NCBI GenBank assembly: GCA_026413225.1 | Contig: CM048557.1 | Location: forward strand, 40,355,371 to 40,419,370 | Length of the DNA: 64,000 nt | Reading direction: 5' to 3' | Origin: Otis tarda | Taxonomy: Eukaryota > Chordata > Aves > Otidiformes > Otididae | Shown: positions 1 through 11,998 of the stretch, in pieces | Layout of the letters: each line of letters starts with the position of its first letter | Position numbering within the stretch: the stretch's first letter is position 1 | The notes under the pieces: model-generated | The model's database searches: none | The model's input: only the letters and a program-made list of their open reading frames with translations | What the model was told of the DNA's origin: nothing | Made by a program: the position numbers and the translations under genes

Positions 1-326
1 AAGACAAAGAACAGTTGTATTAAGAGCTGGGTACAAGTGAAAGAAAAGAAAATGGCCATCTACAACTCAAGACAATTCCCTCCAAGAGATTCTACTGTCC
101 TAGTTCTGCAAAATCACTCTTCTATATATAGCTGAGAAGCCTCAAGCCAGCTCTGCTTATAATAAATCTACAGAGGCAGGCAACATCTGGTGCTTTGTAT
201 TCTGTCAGTGACATGTAAATAGTATTTTTAAACTAAAATGAACTAAATTATTCAGGAAAAAATAATTCCTGACTCTCCCTCAAAAAGCAAAGATAACATG
301 TAAGTAACTCTGTAATATTCTACCAA
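1..326. other. PRKD1 intron (after the microexon), left edge
   Basis: AT-rich intron sequence of PRKD1 with no exon, repeat family or RNA gene recognised. The next PRKD1 exon (expected to begin QKSPSESF) was looked for on the minus strand between 1 and 3180 and not found, so it lies left of the window. Confidence 0.6.
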
Positions 327-1762
327 AGGTCTTGGGAGTCTGGAGAGGCCCCTGCTGATTGGAAGCTAGCCAATGTCATTCCAATCTACAAAAAAAAGGC
401 CTGAGGGAAGACCCAGGGAACTACAGACCTGTTAGTCTAACCTCAGTTCCTGGAAAGATTATGGAGAAGATTATACTGCACACTATCAAACGATATTTAA
501 AGAATAACACAATCATCAGGCACAGTTACCATGGGTTCACAATAGAAAAGTCCTATTTAACTAATTTGATATCCCTCTATGACAAGGTCACCTGCCTAGT
601 GGATGAAGGGAAGGTGGTGGATGCAGTTTTTCTGGATTTTAGTAAGACTTCTGATACTGCCTCTCACAGCATCCCTCTGCAGAAGTTGTCCGACTGTGGG
701 GTGAGCGAGTTTATGGTGCACTGGGTGAAGAACTGGCTGAATGGCAGGGCTCAAAGGGTTGTAGTGAATGGGGCTACATCTGGCTGGTGACCAGTCATTA
801 GCAGTGTTCCTCAGGGTTCAATTCTAGGGCTAGTTCTGTTCAATATATTTATCAACAATCTCGATGTAGGAGTTGAATGCATCATTAGCAGGTTTGCTGT
901 TGATACCAAACTGGGAGGTGCTGTTGACTCCCTTGAGGGACAAGATGCCTTGCAGAGGGATCTAGACAGATGGGAGCACTGGGCAATGATTAATGGGATG
1001 AAATTTAAGAAGTTGAAATGCCAGATTCTGCACCTAGGACCAAATAATGCCAGGCAGAAGTATAAGCTGGGAGATGAGTGGCTGGCTGACAGCAGGCTCA
1101 ACATGAGTCAGCAGTGTGCCCTGGCAGCCAAGAGGGCAAACCGCATCCTGGGGTGCATCAAAGACAGCATAACCAGCCAGTCAAAAGAGGTGTTATCCTG
1201 CTGTATTCAGCACTGGTGGGGCTTCACCTTGAGTACTGTGTGTAGTTCTGGGCCCCACAATTTAAGAACGATGTGAAGGTCCCTGAATGCATCCAGAGGA
1301 GGGCAACAAAGCTGGTAAAAGGGCTGGAAGGCATGGCCTATGAGGAGTGGCTAAGGACTTTGGGTTTGTCTAGTTTGGAGAGAAGGAGGTTGAGGGGCAA
1401 TCTCATTGCTCTCTACAGCTTCCTAAGGAGGGGAAGTGGAGAGGGAGATGTGGATCGCTTCTTCCTGGTATCCAGTGATAGGATGCATGGGAATGGTTCA
1501 AAGCTGCACCAGGGGAGGTTCTGGCTAGACATTAGAAAGCATTTATTTACCAAAACGGTGGTGCAACACTGGAACAGGCTTCCTAGAGAGGTGGTTGATG
1601 CCCCAAGCCTGTCAGTGTTTAAGAGGCATTTGGACAATGCCCTTAATAACATGCTTTAACTTTTGGTCAGCCCTGAATTGGTCAGGCAGTTGGACTGGAG
1701 AATTGTTGTAGGTCCTTCCAACTGCAATAGTCTAGACTAGTCTAGTCTATTCTATTCTACTT
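327..1762 (+). mobile_element. CR1 LINE, 5'-truncated and decayed, antisense to PRKD1
   Basis: Seen: conceptual peptides match the avian CR1 reverse transcriptase from the PGNYRPVSLTSVPGKIMEKI stretch onward. Motif A VFLDFSKTSDTASHS keeps its first Asp. Motif B reads SSVPQGSILG. The catalytic box is FAVDTK rather than the usual FADDTK, so one catalytic Asp is lost. The C-terminal part includes ALAAKRANRILGCIK, IQRRATKLVKGLEGMAYEEW, LERRRLRGNLIALY and NRLPREVVDAPSLSVFKRHL. The coding region is broken across at least three frames (about 359-790, 950-1276, 1273-1659). About 15 residues present in other copies (around [10 protein letters not shown]) are missing near 1085. The 3' end has the CR1 signature GGTCCTTCCAACTGCAATAG and a degenerate TCTAGTCTATTCTATTCTA tail. 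The endonuclease and 5' part are absent. An old copy in the intron. Confidence 0.9.
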
Positions 1763-3179
1763 CACTTACATGTGCTCTGTAAGACACAGCATTCTTATTT
1801 TAAACTAAAAGCTCAGCTAGACTTTTTCTGAGAAATCGCTACCAATGTGTCTAAAAAATTACCTTAACACATCAACATTCATCGCTTCCAGAAGAATGAA
1901 TAAAACTGAGTAGAACAATAGAAACAGATATAAAAAGAAATAGAAATAAAATGCTGTTTTGTTGCATTAATGTTTTTCAAATTAAAACCATAGATGGTTA
2001 ACACACTACTACTTCTTACAAAAGAAACACAATTTTGTTTTTCCTCCAAATACTTTTATCTTTTTTCATTATTATTTTTAATTACTTTTCATTTAGGGTA
2101 ATCTATCACCATCTGGATTTACCATTTTTCAGACAGTACATACTTAGAATAAAATTATCTTGGATATTACAAAAATCTGATTCTATACATGCTTGTTTGT
2201 GTGGTTTTAAGGGTATTCTGTGAATTTGTACTTTGGGACACACTATGATACTTAGGCACACTATAATAATAATAATACATGTGTTTTAGGAAGAAATTAA
2301 GTTATTTCAAAGAGATAGATGTTTGGCTACGATAACCTTCACTTCAGCATAACAAAATATTCTTCAGATTAACTATGTAGTATTTCTCAACAGGAAAACA
2401 TTTGCAAAGCCTGCTCTTCTCTGTCTGCATCTCAAATACATGCTGCAAATCCAAGATGTCAAGATTTCATAGTTTTGAAACCTTTTTAAACTTTAAACAT
2501 GAAACAAAATTCTTTGAAAAATCCATATTGAAAGCCAAAGAGGGTAACCTTTGACATGAAGTACCCATTAAAAAAAAAAATGTTTTCTCATTAAGATAGA
2601 CTTGATACTCTTTTTATACATAGCTGTAACTTAGTTGTACACCGTTTATTTTTTTTTGTCACAGAAATATGGAATCCTGACTGGGTTTTTTTTTAATGCA
2701 ATGATATTCTGAAAAAAAGCTACTACACTGCATTGTGGTATTAGAAGTTTATTGCTGGTGAGCACTTAAAGGTCAAGTTTGTTCAGCTTAACATAAAATG
2801 TTTATTTTCTACATTACTCCAGCAAATTCCCAGTGTTTTTTCCTCCCATGTATTACTACCAGGAAAAAAAGGGCTACAGTCCAACCAATGACCTCTATTA
2901 TGCCTAAGAAACGAAAATGCCACTTTTTGTATCAAAATATTTTAATGTTAGCTAATTTTACTGTTTAAGATAAGAATTATGACCTTCAGTTTGGAATCCA
3001 GACTGCAGAGTTTTGCACTGAACATACTCTTTCTAAAAGAAAAATGAATGCTCTTGACTTCTAAAGATCATAAAATACCAATCTGATTAAATTCCTGCAT
3101 TTCTTCACATTGACACTGACAATCATAAAAAGGATGTTCCTGACAGTATGACAGGGCTTAGAGCAAATTCAGTACATAC
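1763..3179. other. PRKD1 intron, no further feature
   Basis: AT-rich intron on the 3' side of the microexon donor. Short A and T runs only; no conserved exon or repeat family recognised. Confidence 0.55.
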
Positions 3180-3203
3180 CTCATAGCCAGGGCTGACAGG
3201 AGA
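3180..3203 (-). CDS. PRKD1: PRKD1 24-nt alternative microexon (SPVSPGYE)
   Basis: Seen: on the minus strand a long pyrimidine tract ends CTGTCTCAG, then come 24 nt encoding SPVSPGYE in phase 0-0, then a strong donor GAG|GTATGTA. It fits exon 4, which ends ...EEALL on a codon boundary. Known: mouse PRKD1 reads DEPLLSPVSPGFEQKSPSES at this point, while the common 912-residue human form reads DEPLLQKSPSES; a human form eight residues longer also exists. That supports an optional in-frame exon. A second AG lies 11 nt inside the exon, and its use would break the frame, so the first AG is preferred. The two Ser-Pro pairs are possible proline-directed kinase sites (inference). Inclusion level and tissue cannot be read from the sequence. 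Confidence 0.88.
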
Positions 3204-5942
3204 CTGAGACAGGAGGTTGGAAAGAAGAAAAAAACAGAACAAAGAAATAAGGGGAGGGAAAAGACAGAAAATAATGTTACTTTGAAAGCAAGCATGAGTG
3301 TGTGATTATTTTATACTTTCATTCTATGCTATGGAATAGAATGTAAAAGAATTGCATTTGAGCTACGGCAGGTAGAAATCTGGGTTACATAGCATTCTCT
3401 TGATTTCTACATGTTTTTAGCATTTCTGTTTGATGAGTTTTACACTATTAAGTTAAGAATCAAAAAAAGGATATTGCCCAAATTTTATTCTTTGGAGGGA
3501 GATTTTTAAAGCTCCACTTAAAGGTAACCTCCAGTCATTTTTCAGCTCAAATGAAATGCTTCACTGGCAAATGAAAACATTTATATCCAAACTGAAACTG
3601 TGTCCGTGTGTGGTGGTTCCCTATGAAAGGATAATTAAAGTAACCTTTGCAGGATTCCACATTATCCTGTCTCAATGATTTTTAGAATGCCACTATTTCA
3701 TAAGTTAGGGCATAACTTCTTCACTTCATAAGTGGCATTTTTCCAGAAGCCGGACTTACAAGCTAAACTTAACACTGTGAGCTAAACGAAGTTGGCTTCT
3801 TTCTGGTTCACACAATATTGACAAAAAGGTTCTGAAATCATAACTTAGTTAATAATTTCATCTATGAAAGGTCTCCAGGAACTCCTCCTCTCTCAACTTC
3901 TCTGACTCTATGTAGTAAATAGCAATAAAAAAAGTAAAAAATTTTTACTTCTATTTAAAAAATTGACAGATAGGTCACTGAATTAAGTGGTCACTATTTT
4001 GTTACCAGTGATTCAAGTGCCACAGCAATACTAATAACAAATGATACGATTTTGTGAACGAGGATGTTTCTCAGTATATTCACACAGACTGTAGAAAATT
4101 GAAACACATTCCAAAGGGCATGCTTTGATTGGTACCACAGGATAAACTACCATAAAACTTATCTCACAAGTACTGCAGAAGAATGGAGTCCAAAGGACAG
4201 ATTTGATATAGGAGAACTGACAAAGCTTGTGCACACTTAAAAAAAAAAAGGGGGGAAAAAAATTGAAACACATTCAACGTAAAAAACCCCAAACGAAACA
4301 AAAGACATATAGAAGCCATATGTGAGAGTACTTCTGAAAATCTGGCAAATGATACAATGATTTCCTGAAACAAAGGTGAAATCAGAAAGCTGATCAGTAC
4401 ACTGATTATTACAAGTTCCTAGAGAAGTACAGCCTGCAATATATATGAAACTTACTGTATCTCTTCACTGGTATTTTTAATATTTTCAACAGTTTTAAAA
4501 TATACAGCTTTGCAAAACAGGTATTTCATATCATAATGTGTCAGCAAACAACAGTAATATAATTTTAAATGTTTTCAATTTGAAATATTTTGCTAACTTG
4601 TATCTGTGTGGTGCGGTGAATACTTATAGGGAGTATACCAGGACACTCACTCACACAATTCTTTTAATAAAACCTCCAGAAACAATTTAGAATTAGTGCC
4701 AGCCTTCCTGTCTGGCTAAGTTTTCTGTCTTGGTCTGAAGAAGTCAGCATTTCTGACACAAGCTACTGAGAATTACGAATAATCTATAAAGATTTCTTCC
4801 TGCAGGTTTTGCAGAACATAAGCACCTTACTCATTTATGCAGCTTTTCAATTAAAAATACAGATTCATAACGTTAACCTTAATTTCTAAGTAGCTTTAGG
4901 CTAATGATAATCAGTAGCTTAAGTACATAATTATGGTTCACAGATGGTACTGCATATAACACCAGGTCTACATCATTTGCAATAGTGTCCTTTTAGTATG
5001 TCAAGTTTAATAAGTTTAATATTCTAATTGAGAGGAAAACATGATAATTGTTGTGTGTACTTACAAATTCTTTCGTCTCTTTTAAACCTTAAGGTTTTCA
5101 AAACTTTCACCTAGGAGTGGATTAATTTACACACAGTGTGAGTTCTTAACTATTCAAGGATATTATGACCATGAGTGTTAACAGGAACAAACATGCCAAA
5201 GAGAAAAAATACGTATGATCCTCATTTACTTCAGTCATTAAATTTTGTTCTCAGAAGAAGAGTTGTTTTCACGATGGAAAACTACTATATTAATGCATAT
5301 ACATGTATACCATATATGTACGTGTGCCTATGTGTATACTCTACATCTACACACATATATACAGATATAAACATACATTCACCACAAAGATCTGTTTAAG
5401 AAAGTAATGGAGATTTCTCCTACTTTCTTCTGAATATACAGAAATATGCTAAATACATAGGTTCCAACTAATTAACTATGGCCTTGACTGTTACAGATAC
5501 TGTGTATGATACAGCACTGTTTGGGTCACAGTGTTCTCCTGAGGCAAATCTTTCCTGTATCATAAACCAATGGATATAATGGTCTGATACAGAAGAAATT
5601 ATACTTTTATTTCCAGAGGAGACATCCTCCAAGATGCAGCTAGGATATTAGCATAGGTGGCATTAGCATGGGCGGCAGTTTTAGACCTGTAAAATAATCT
5701 AATTCTCGCCAAAGGGAGAAGACTACTGTGAGTATCAGAAGTGTCACATACCTTAAACTCACATACCTTACGGTGGTGACCTCCCTTTTACGTCAAGATG
5801 CCCTTTCTCACAGCAACACCTTATAATTTACATACCGCCCTCCTCTGTAGTCTGTAACAGGCAAAACCAGATCCTATAGTACTAAATGTCATTGTTTTTT
5901 AGTAGCAACACCCATGGCCTCTACAGCTAGAGAATCCCATAC
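3204..5942. other. PRKD1 intron between exon 4 and the microexon
   Basis: Starts on the minus strand with GTATGG after exon 4 and ends with the pyrimidine-rich acceptor of the microexon (about 3204-3235). The body is AT-rich. A purine/pyrimidine-alternating TA/TG-rich patch lies at about 5290-5375. No other feature seen. Confidence 0.6.
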
Positions 5943-6103
5943 CAGAAGGGCTTCCTCCGACACGCTGGGCGAGGGTTCTGCAGAAACTGTCCGAACGGTG
6001 CTGGGTCCTGTTAGGGAAACGTTCGACAAGCGCCTTTTCCGTACGCCACTGCAGTTGTTAGGGATTTTAAATGCACATCTCTTATGGTAATTTAAACCAC
6101 ATC
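5943..6103 (-). CDS. PRKD1: PRKD1 exon 4: second half of C1a and linker with 14-3-3 site region
   Basis: Seen: acceptor TTTTCAG|GATGTGG, 161 nt, donor CTG|GTATGG. After completing the split Gly it reads [20 protein letters not shown], then [20 protein letters not shown] and [13 protein letters not shown], ending on a codon boundary (phase 1 to 0). It supplies Cys4, His2, Cys5 and Cys6 of C1a. The linker keeps RRLSNVS and VRTVS; mouse PRKD1 has RRLSNVS and VRTAS. Known: this serine cluster in mammalian PKD1 is a 14-3-3 binding region that restrains the kinase. The basic run is RKRR rather than the RRRR of mammalian PRKD1, and the distal linker ([11 protein letters not shown]) is diverged, as expected for a disordered segment. 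It joins in frame to the 24-nt exon at 3180-3203 or, if that is skipped, to the next exon outside the window. Confidence 0.96.
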
Positions 6104-8081
<1,978 letters not shown>

Positions 8082-8086
8082 ACCAA

Positions 8087-8196
8087 TGGGGTGGTTTAGC
8101 CCTAGTCACCACATAGTTTCTCGCTCACCCTCCCACTCCCCAGCAGGATGCAAGAAAGAATTGGAAGAAAGGAAATTCTTCTTTTCTTTCCTTGTA
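8087..8196 (-). repeat. 3' LTR remnant of the ERVL-like fossil
   Basis: A short piece matching the terminal part of the right-hand LTR (GGTTTAGCCCTAGTCACCAC against GGTTTAGCCCGAGTCACCAC, then CTTCTCGCT/TTTCTCGCT and CAGCAGGATG). Its outer end abuts ACCAA at 8082-8086. On its inner side, minus-strand AAGGGGTGGA (8197-8206) is a plausible polypurine tract. The remnant is much shorter than the partner LTR. Confidence 0.8.
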
Positions 8197-8235
8197 TCCA
8201 CCCCTTATTCCATACCATCTATGTCATGCTTTTAT

Positions 8236-8256
8236 ACACACACACACACACACACA
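8236..8256. repeat. (CA)n microsatellite
   Basis: About ten CA units inside the 3' untranslated part of the ERVL-like fossil. Confidence 0.95.
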
Positions 8257-8634
8257 GATATCATTCCCTCAATCTATACGCTATCCTTCCAAACTCTGTT
8301 CAGTTCATTTAGTCCACAACTTTGGGCTCTATCTGTCATAACAGTCTTTCAGGGCAGGAGGGATGGTATGCAGTGTGGGGTTGTTGCATGCTGCATCTGG
8401 AGCTCGCAGCTGGAACATCTGGCATGGGTGGTGTATCATGTCCAGGGTCTATGAGGTGAAAATGTTGATGTCGAAGAAGTTGGGTGCCAGTTCTGGTTCC
8501 ATCACTGCTGCACCTTGCTTGATTTCACTGAAGTTCATTCTTCACTCTTGTGGGTGATTCTTGCTGCAATACCTTTGATATTACATATAACAACTACAGA
8601 AATTATGACACACAGTTTAAATTATTGGCTATTT

Positions 8635-9683
8635 TCACCTAAAATCAAATCTCCTTGAGGTAAACATTGGAATTCCCCATCCTTCCGCATCACCCACCAA
8701 ATACACCCAAGATCCTTGAGCAAAAGCAATCCCATCAGTGGGTTTGTCTTTGCCCAGAGGAAGAATAACCCAGACTGTCTTCCTCAACATATTCCTTACA
8801 TGCATCACAGGAACTTTATCCCCTTCTACAGTACGTAAAAGTTCTGACTGGGCAGGGCCAGCTCGATTGGTGGATCCTCGAGTGTTGACTAACCAAAAGC
8901 ATATTGGCTTTTGCTCAATATGTATTCCAATTTTTGAAGGTTCCACCACCCATTGGTCTAAGTGTAGCAGTCCATTGTACCGTTCAATTTTTCCAGAGGC
9001 TGGTGTGTGATAGGGGATGTGATACTCCCACTCAGTGGTACTGGCACCCACTCTTCAGCCCAGGTATCTATGAGGTTGTTTTGGAAATGAGTCCTGTTGT
9101 CTGACTCAATTCTTTCTGGAGTGCCATGTCACCAGAGAACTTGCTTTTCAAGGCGCAGGATAGTGTTTCGGGTGGTGGCCTGGGGTACAAGATATGTCTC
9201 TAGCCACCCAGTTGTTGCTTCCACCATTGTAAGCACATGGCACTTGCCTTGGCGACTTTGTGGGAATGTGATGTAATCAATCTGCCAGGTCTCTCCACAT
9301 TTATATTTCAACCATTGTCCTCCACACCACAGAGGCTTTAACTGCTTGTCTTGCTTAATTGCAGCGCATGTTTCACATTCATGGATAATCTGTGCAATAG
9401 TGTCCATGGCCAAATCCACCCCTTGATTATGAGACCATTTGTATGTTGCATCTCTTCCTTGATGGCCTGAGGTGTCACAGGCCCACCAAGCTAAAAATAC
9501 TTCACTCCTATGTTGCCAGTCTAGGTCCACTTGGGAAACTTTAATCTTAGCCTGATCCACCCACTGGTTGTTTTGGTGTTCTTTCAGTACCCTTTTGGGT
9601 CTTTGAAATAGCCGCTCCTGAGGTAATCCACACCAAGAATGTATGGAGCATCTGGGCCAGTCATGATGGGGTGCTTTTGCCAC
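8635..9683 (-). pseudogene. pol/integrase region of the ERVL-like fossil
   Basis: Minus-strand peptides show an integrase zinc-binding region (GHQGRDATYKWSH ... HECETCAAIKQ), the start of the catalytic core (GETWQIDYITFPQSRQGK, VEATTGWLETYLVP) and a distal part (HIPYHTPASGKIERYNG). A protease-end-like piece precedes it. The reading frame is broken. Family knowledge places these peptides nearest to ERVL-class integrases. The region from 8207 to about 8634 is the 3' untranslated part of the element, including a (CA)n run. Confidence 0.75.
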
Positions 9684-10111
9684 TCATTCCCAGTCAAACT
9701 CACTTGAGTCTCCAATAGCTAGTTGTTGGGATCCCCCTGTCACTTCAGAAATACAAATGGATTCTGCTCCTTTGTAGCTTGATGATATTAGGGTACACTG
9801 TGCACTGATGTCTTCTAGAGCTTTATGCTCTTGTGGGTCTGATGTGCCAGGCCATCAAATCCACACAGTCCAGCAAACTCACTTGTCCCTCTCCTCCACC
9901 TGGCTGGAGGCAGTGCCTCTCTAGTCTTGTTTATAATATTTGCTACTCACTTTTTGTGAATACAGATCAGAATTCCCTTCCACAGGATCAGAGGTGAGAT
10001 CAGCCCTTCTACACTGTCTGCAGAACTGCCCACTGGAGACCGGAGCAGCAATTTTCCTGGGAGAACCTCTGTTTGTGATTGTTTTTCCTCACAACTCATG
10101 TACTTGTGCCT

Positions 10112-10471
10112 CTAGGGCCAAGGTAGGTTGTCATCCCACTTCCTTGTGTTCTCTCCTTGATCATGCAAGGTAAACAACAGGGTACCTCGCTGCGTGTACT
10201 GTTTCTCTTGAGCAGGGGGAGGTCTTCTTCTAATAGCTGAGATACTGGTCCGTGCAGGTGGGGAATAAGACCTATCCTCTTTGAGTTTCTGAAATACCTC
10301 GGACAGTTTTTCAAACAGTTTTTTGAACAGGCTTTTGGATCTTTCAGTTAGTCTTTCCACAGCTGAGACACAAGCCCATAGAGGAAAGGAGAAATTGTCC
10401 TCATACTGTTGGAGCTGGTTAGCCACTGCATATACCAGTGGTGCCTCATCTTTCTGACTCATTGCTGCCAA
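10112..10471 (-). pseudogene. gag-region fragment of the ERVL-like fossil
   Basis: An open stretch on the minus strand reading APLVYAVANQLQQYEDNFSF and then a Lys/Glu-rich, probably helical segment (LFKKLFEKLSEVFQKLKEDR) and a Pro/Arg-rich part. Its place between the leader frame and pol suggests a gag part; no motif proves this. The stretch 10472-10976 between it and the membrane frame holds further internal retroviral sequence that I cannot assign. Confidence 0.5.
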
Positions 10472-10976
10472 TGAGTTGGCATATGATGATGGCGCACTCT
10501 GTACAAACTTCTGCCATATGAGTCAGGAACACTCAATTTTATCTGGATCTACAGATGTCCACAGGTCATCCAGGTTACGATAAATCAGCTCCTGAACAGC
10601 TAATTCCCTCAGAAACTGGATACCTCTCTCCATGGTGGTCCACTTGCTTGGGTGGCATACAATATCTTCCTTGAAGAAACACCTGTCCTTCACGCCTGAC
10701 AGGAGTCGCGTTCAGACACTGCAGGCTTCTGTCTCTCTTCCAATTGCCCTGTCAAAGCCTGCTTCCCTAGACAAGGATCCCAGCTGCCTGGCTTCCCTAC
10801 CTTCTAATTCCAGGCTACTGGCCCCGCTGTCCCAGCATCGGAGCAACCAGGTGACAAGTTGTGCACCTTGATTATGGCTGAAATCTTTTCACCTATCTCG
10901 CAGCTCACTCAGGGATAGGGATCGGGTGACTACCTCTGCTTCTGCCTCTCCCTGTTCTTGTGATGTCCCTGGTTCC

Positions 10977-11858
10977 TCATTGTCTTTCACTATATGAACT
11001 GATTTTTTGTGTATTTCTACGTACAGGGGCAATTGATACTGGTGCAGGTTGGTTTTTTGGTTCATTTGCGGTACTGCTTGCCAGGGTTTCAGCAGCCACA
11101 GTGCCTGTCGTGGGGGCTAAAGCAAACGCAGTGCCTGTAGCAGGAACTGGGAAAGCTGCTGTGCCTGTCGTGGGGGCTGAAGTCACTGCAGCACCTGTAG
11201 CGGGGACTGGAGCAGTCACAGTGTCTGTAGAGGGGACTGGGGTATGTGCAGTGTCTGTAGCTGAAGCTGGAGTACCCGCAGTGCCTGCTGCCAGGGTTAT
11301 GGCAGTCACAGTATTCTTAAATAGTTGTTTAAACTTAATCAAGATCAAGAACTGAGACAGCTGCAAGAGACCTGCCAATGTGAACATGGTGGTTGGAGTA
11401 TTCCAAGGGTATTCAAAATTCTCAAAAGCTGTTGAAATTAGCTCGGCAAACTGGAAAAAGCTGTAAACAGATGTCCCCACCATGGCCTGGGTTCCCGGAC
11501 CAAAACAAAAGATAAAATTCCAAACAATACCCACCAGACAGCTCACAAAATACCTGTATGGAGCCACCACTGCTGCTTTGCTCTGCGCACTGCCCGCCAC
11601 CACTGAACACAAGTATAAAACCAGTCCCATTATCAGTGATGTCACCAAACCAGTCAGTGCCACACAGAACAGCAGAGCAATACCTTTAATCCCAGAATCA
11701 ATAAGCCGGACATAAACACCAACAAACACCATATACCGCAAGTAGAGTGCTGCCCAATACAGCTCTGAAAACAGCTCCAAGAGCAAATAAAACAAGATTG
11801 TGGCCAGTGATGACCAAACCAGCATACTGAATGCTTGTAACAAATCTGTTTTCAACAC
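10977..11858 (-). CDS. Open frame in gag position: multi-pass membrane protein with decapeptide repeats (ERV fossil)
   Basis: Seen: 293 residues in one open frame about 115 nt inside the primer site. The N-terminal two thirds hold about five hydrophobic stretches (around residues 9-30, 40-52, 58-90, 103-122 and 157-175). These are followed by a tail of eight 10-residue Thr/Ala/Pro/Gly-rich repeats (about residues 183-263, unit like TVTAPVPATG), then a short polar C-terminus (ending SSYSERQ). No nucleocapsid zinc knuckle or capsid homology was recognised. The low-complexity tail resembles mucin-like or flexible linker sequence. Function unknown. It could be a lineage-specific leader or gag N-terminal product of this ERV family, or an acquired sequence. 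It sits in a broken element, so expression is not assumed. Confidence 0.55.
   Translation of the reverse strand: MLKTDLLQAFSMLVWSSLATILFYLLLELFSELYWAALYLRYMVFVGVYVRLIDSGIKGIALLFCVALTGLVTSLIMGLVLYLCSVVAGSAQSKAAVVAPYRYFVSCLVGIVWNFIFCFGPGTQAMVGTSVYSFFQFAELISTAFENFEYPWNTPTTMFTLAGLLQLSQFLILIKFKQLFKNTVTAITLAAGTAGTPASATDTAHTPVPSTDTVTAPVPATGAAVTSAPTTGTAAFPVPATGTAFALAPTTGTVAAETLASSTANEPKNQPAPVSIAPVRRNTQKISSYSERQ
11071..11310 (-). repeat. Eight tandem 30-bp units in the ERV frame
   Basis: Units begin at 11071, 11101, 11131, 11161, 11191, 11221, 11251 and 11281 with an exact 30-bp period. Most open GTGCCTGT or GTGTCTGT on the plus strand. The units at 11101/11131 and 11161/11191 form a more similar 60-bp pair, pointing to a secondary duplication. 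Being a multiple of three, each unit codes ten residues. Confidence 0.9.
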
Positions 11859-11973
11859 GCTGTGTTCAAACCTGTCCTTATCTTGACCCTTCGCGCCTCA
11901 CTGTAGGCTCAAACCTTGGATCCCCAGATTAAAGTCTGATGATCTCCCATCTGATCTAGGGAGACCCCTTTGT

Positions 11974-11991
11974 GCCTCACGTTGGGCGCCA
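11974..11991 (-). other. Primer binding site, lysine-tRNA type
   Basis: Minus-strand TGGCGCCCAACGTGAGGC starts eight bases inside the 5' LTR end. It matches the TGGCGCCCAACGTGGGGC site complementary to the 3' end of tRNA-Lys, apart from one base. A lysine primer is noteworthy because the pol fragments look ERVL-like. Confidence 0.8.
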
Positions 11992-11998
11992 AAAAAAC

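Noticed and set aside
1-3179. Search for the next PRKD1 exon (QKSPSESF...)
   Set aside because: No matching minus-strand sequence; the exon must lie left of the window.
3204-3240. Use of the second AG (11 nt inside the microexon) as acceptor
   Set aside because: It would leave 13 nt and break the reading frame; the first AG gives the known octapeptide.
8635-9104. Plus-strand open frames of 66-90 codons
   Set aside because: Antisense shadows of the integrase region of the ERVL-like fossil.
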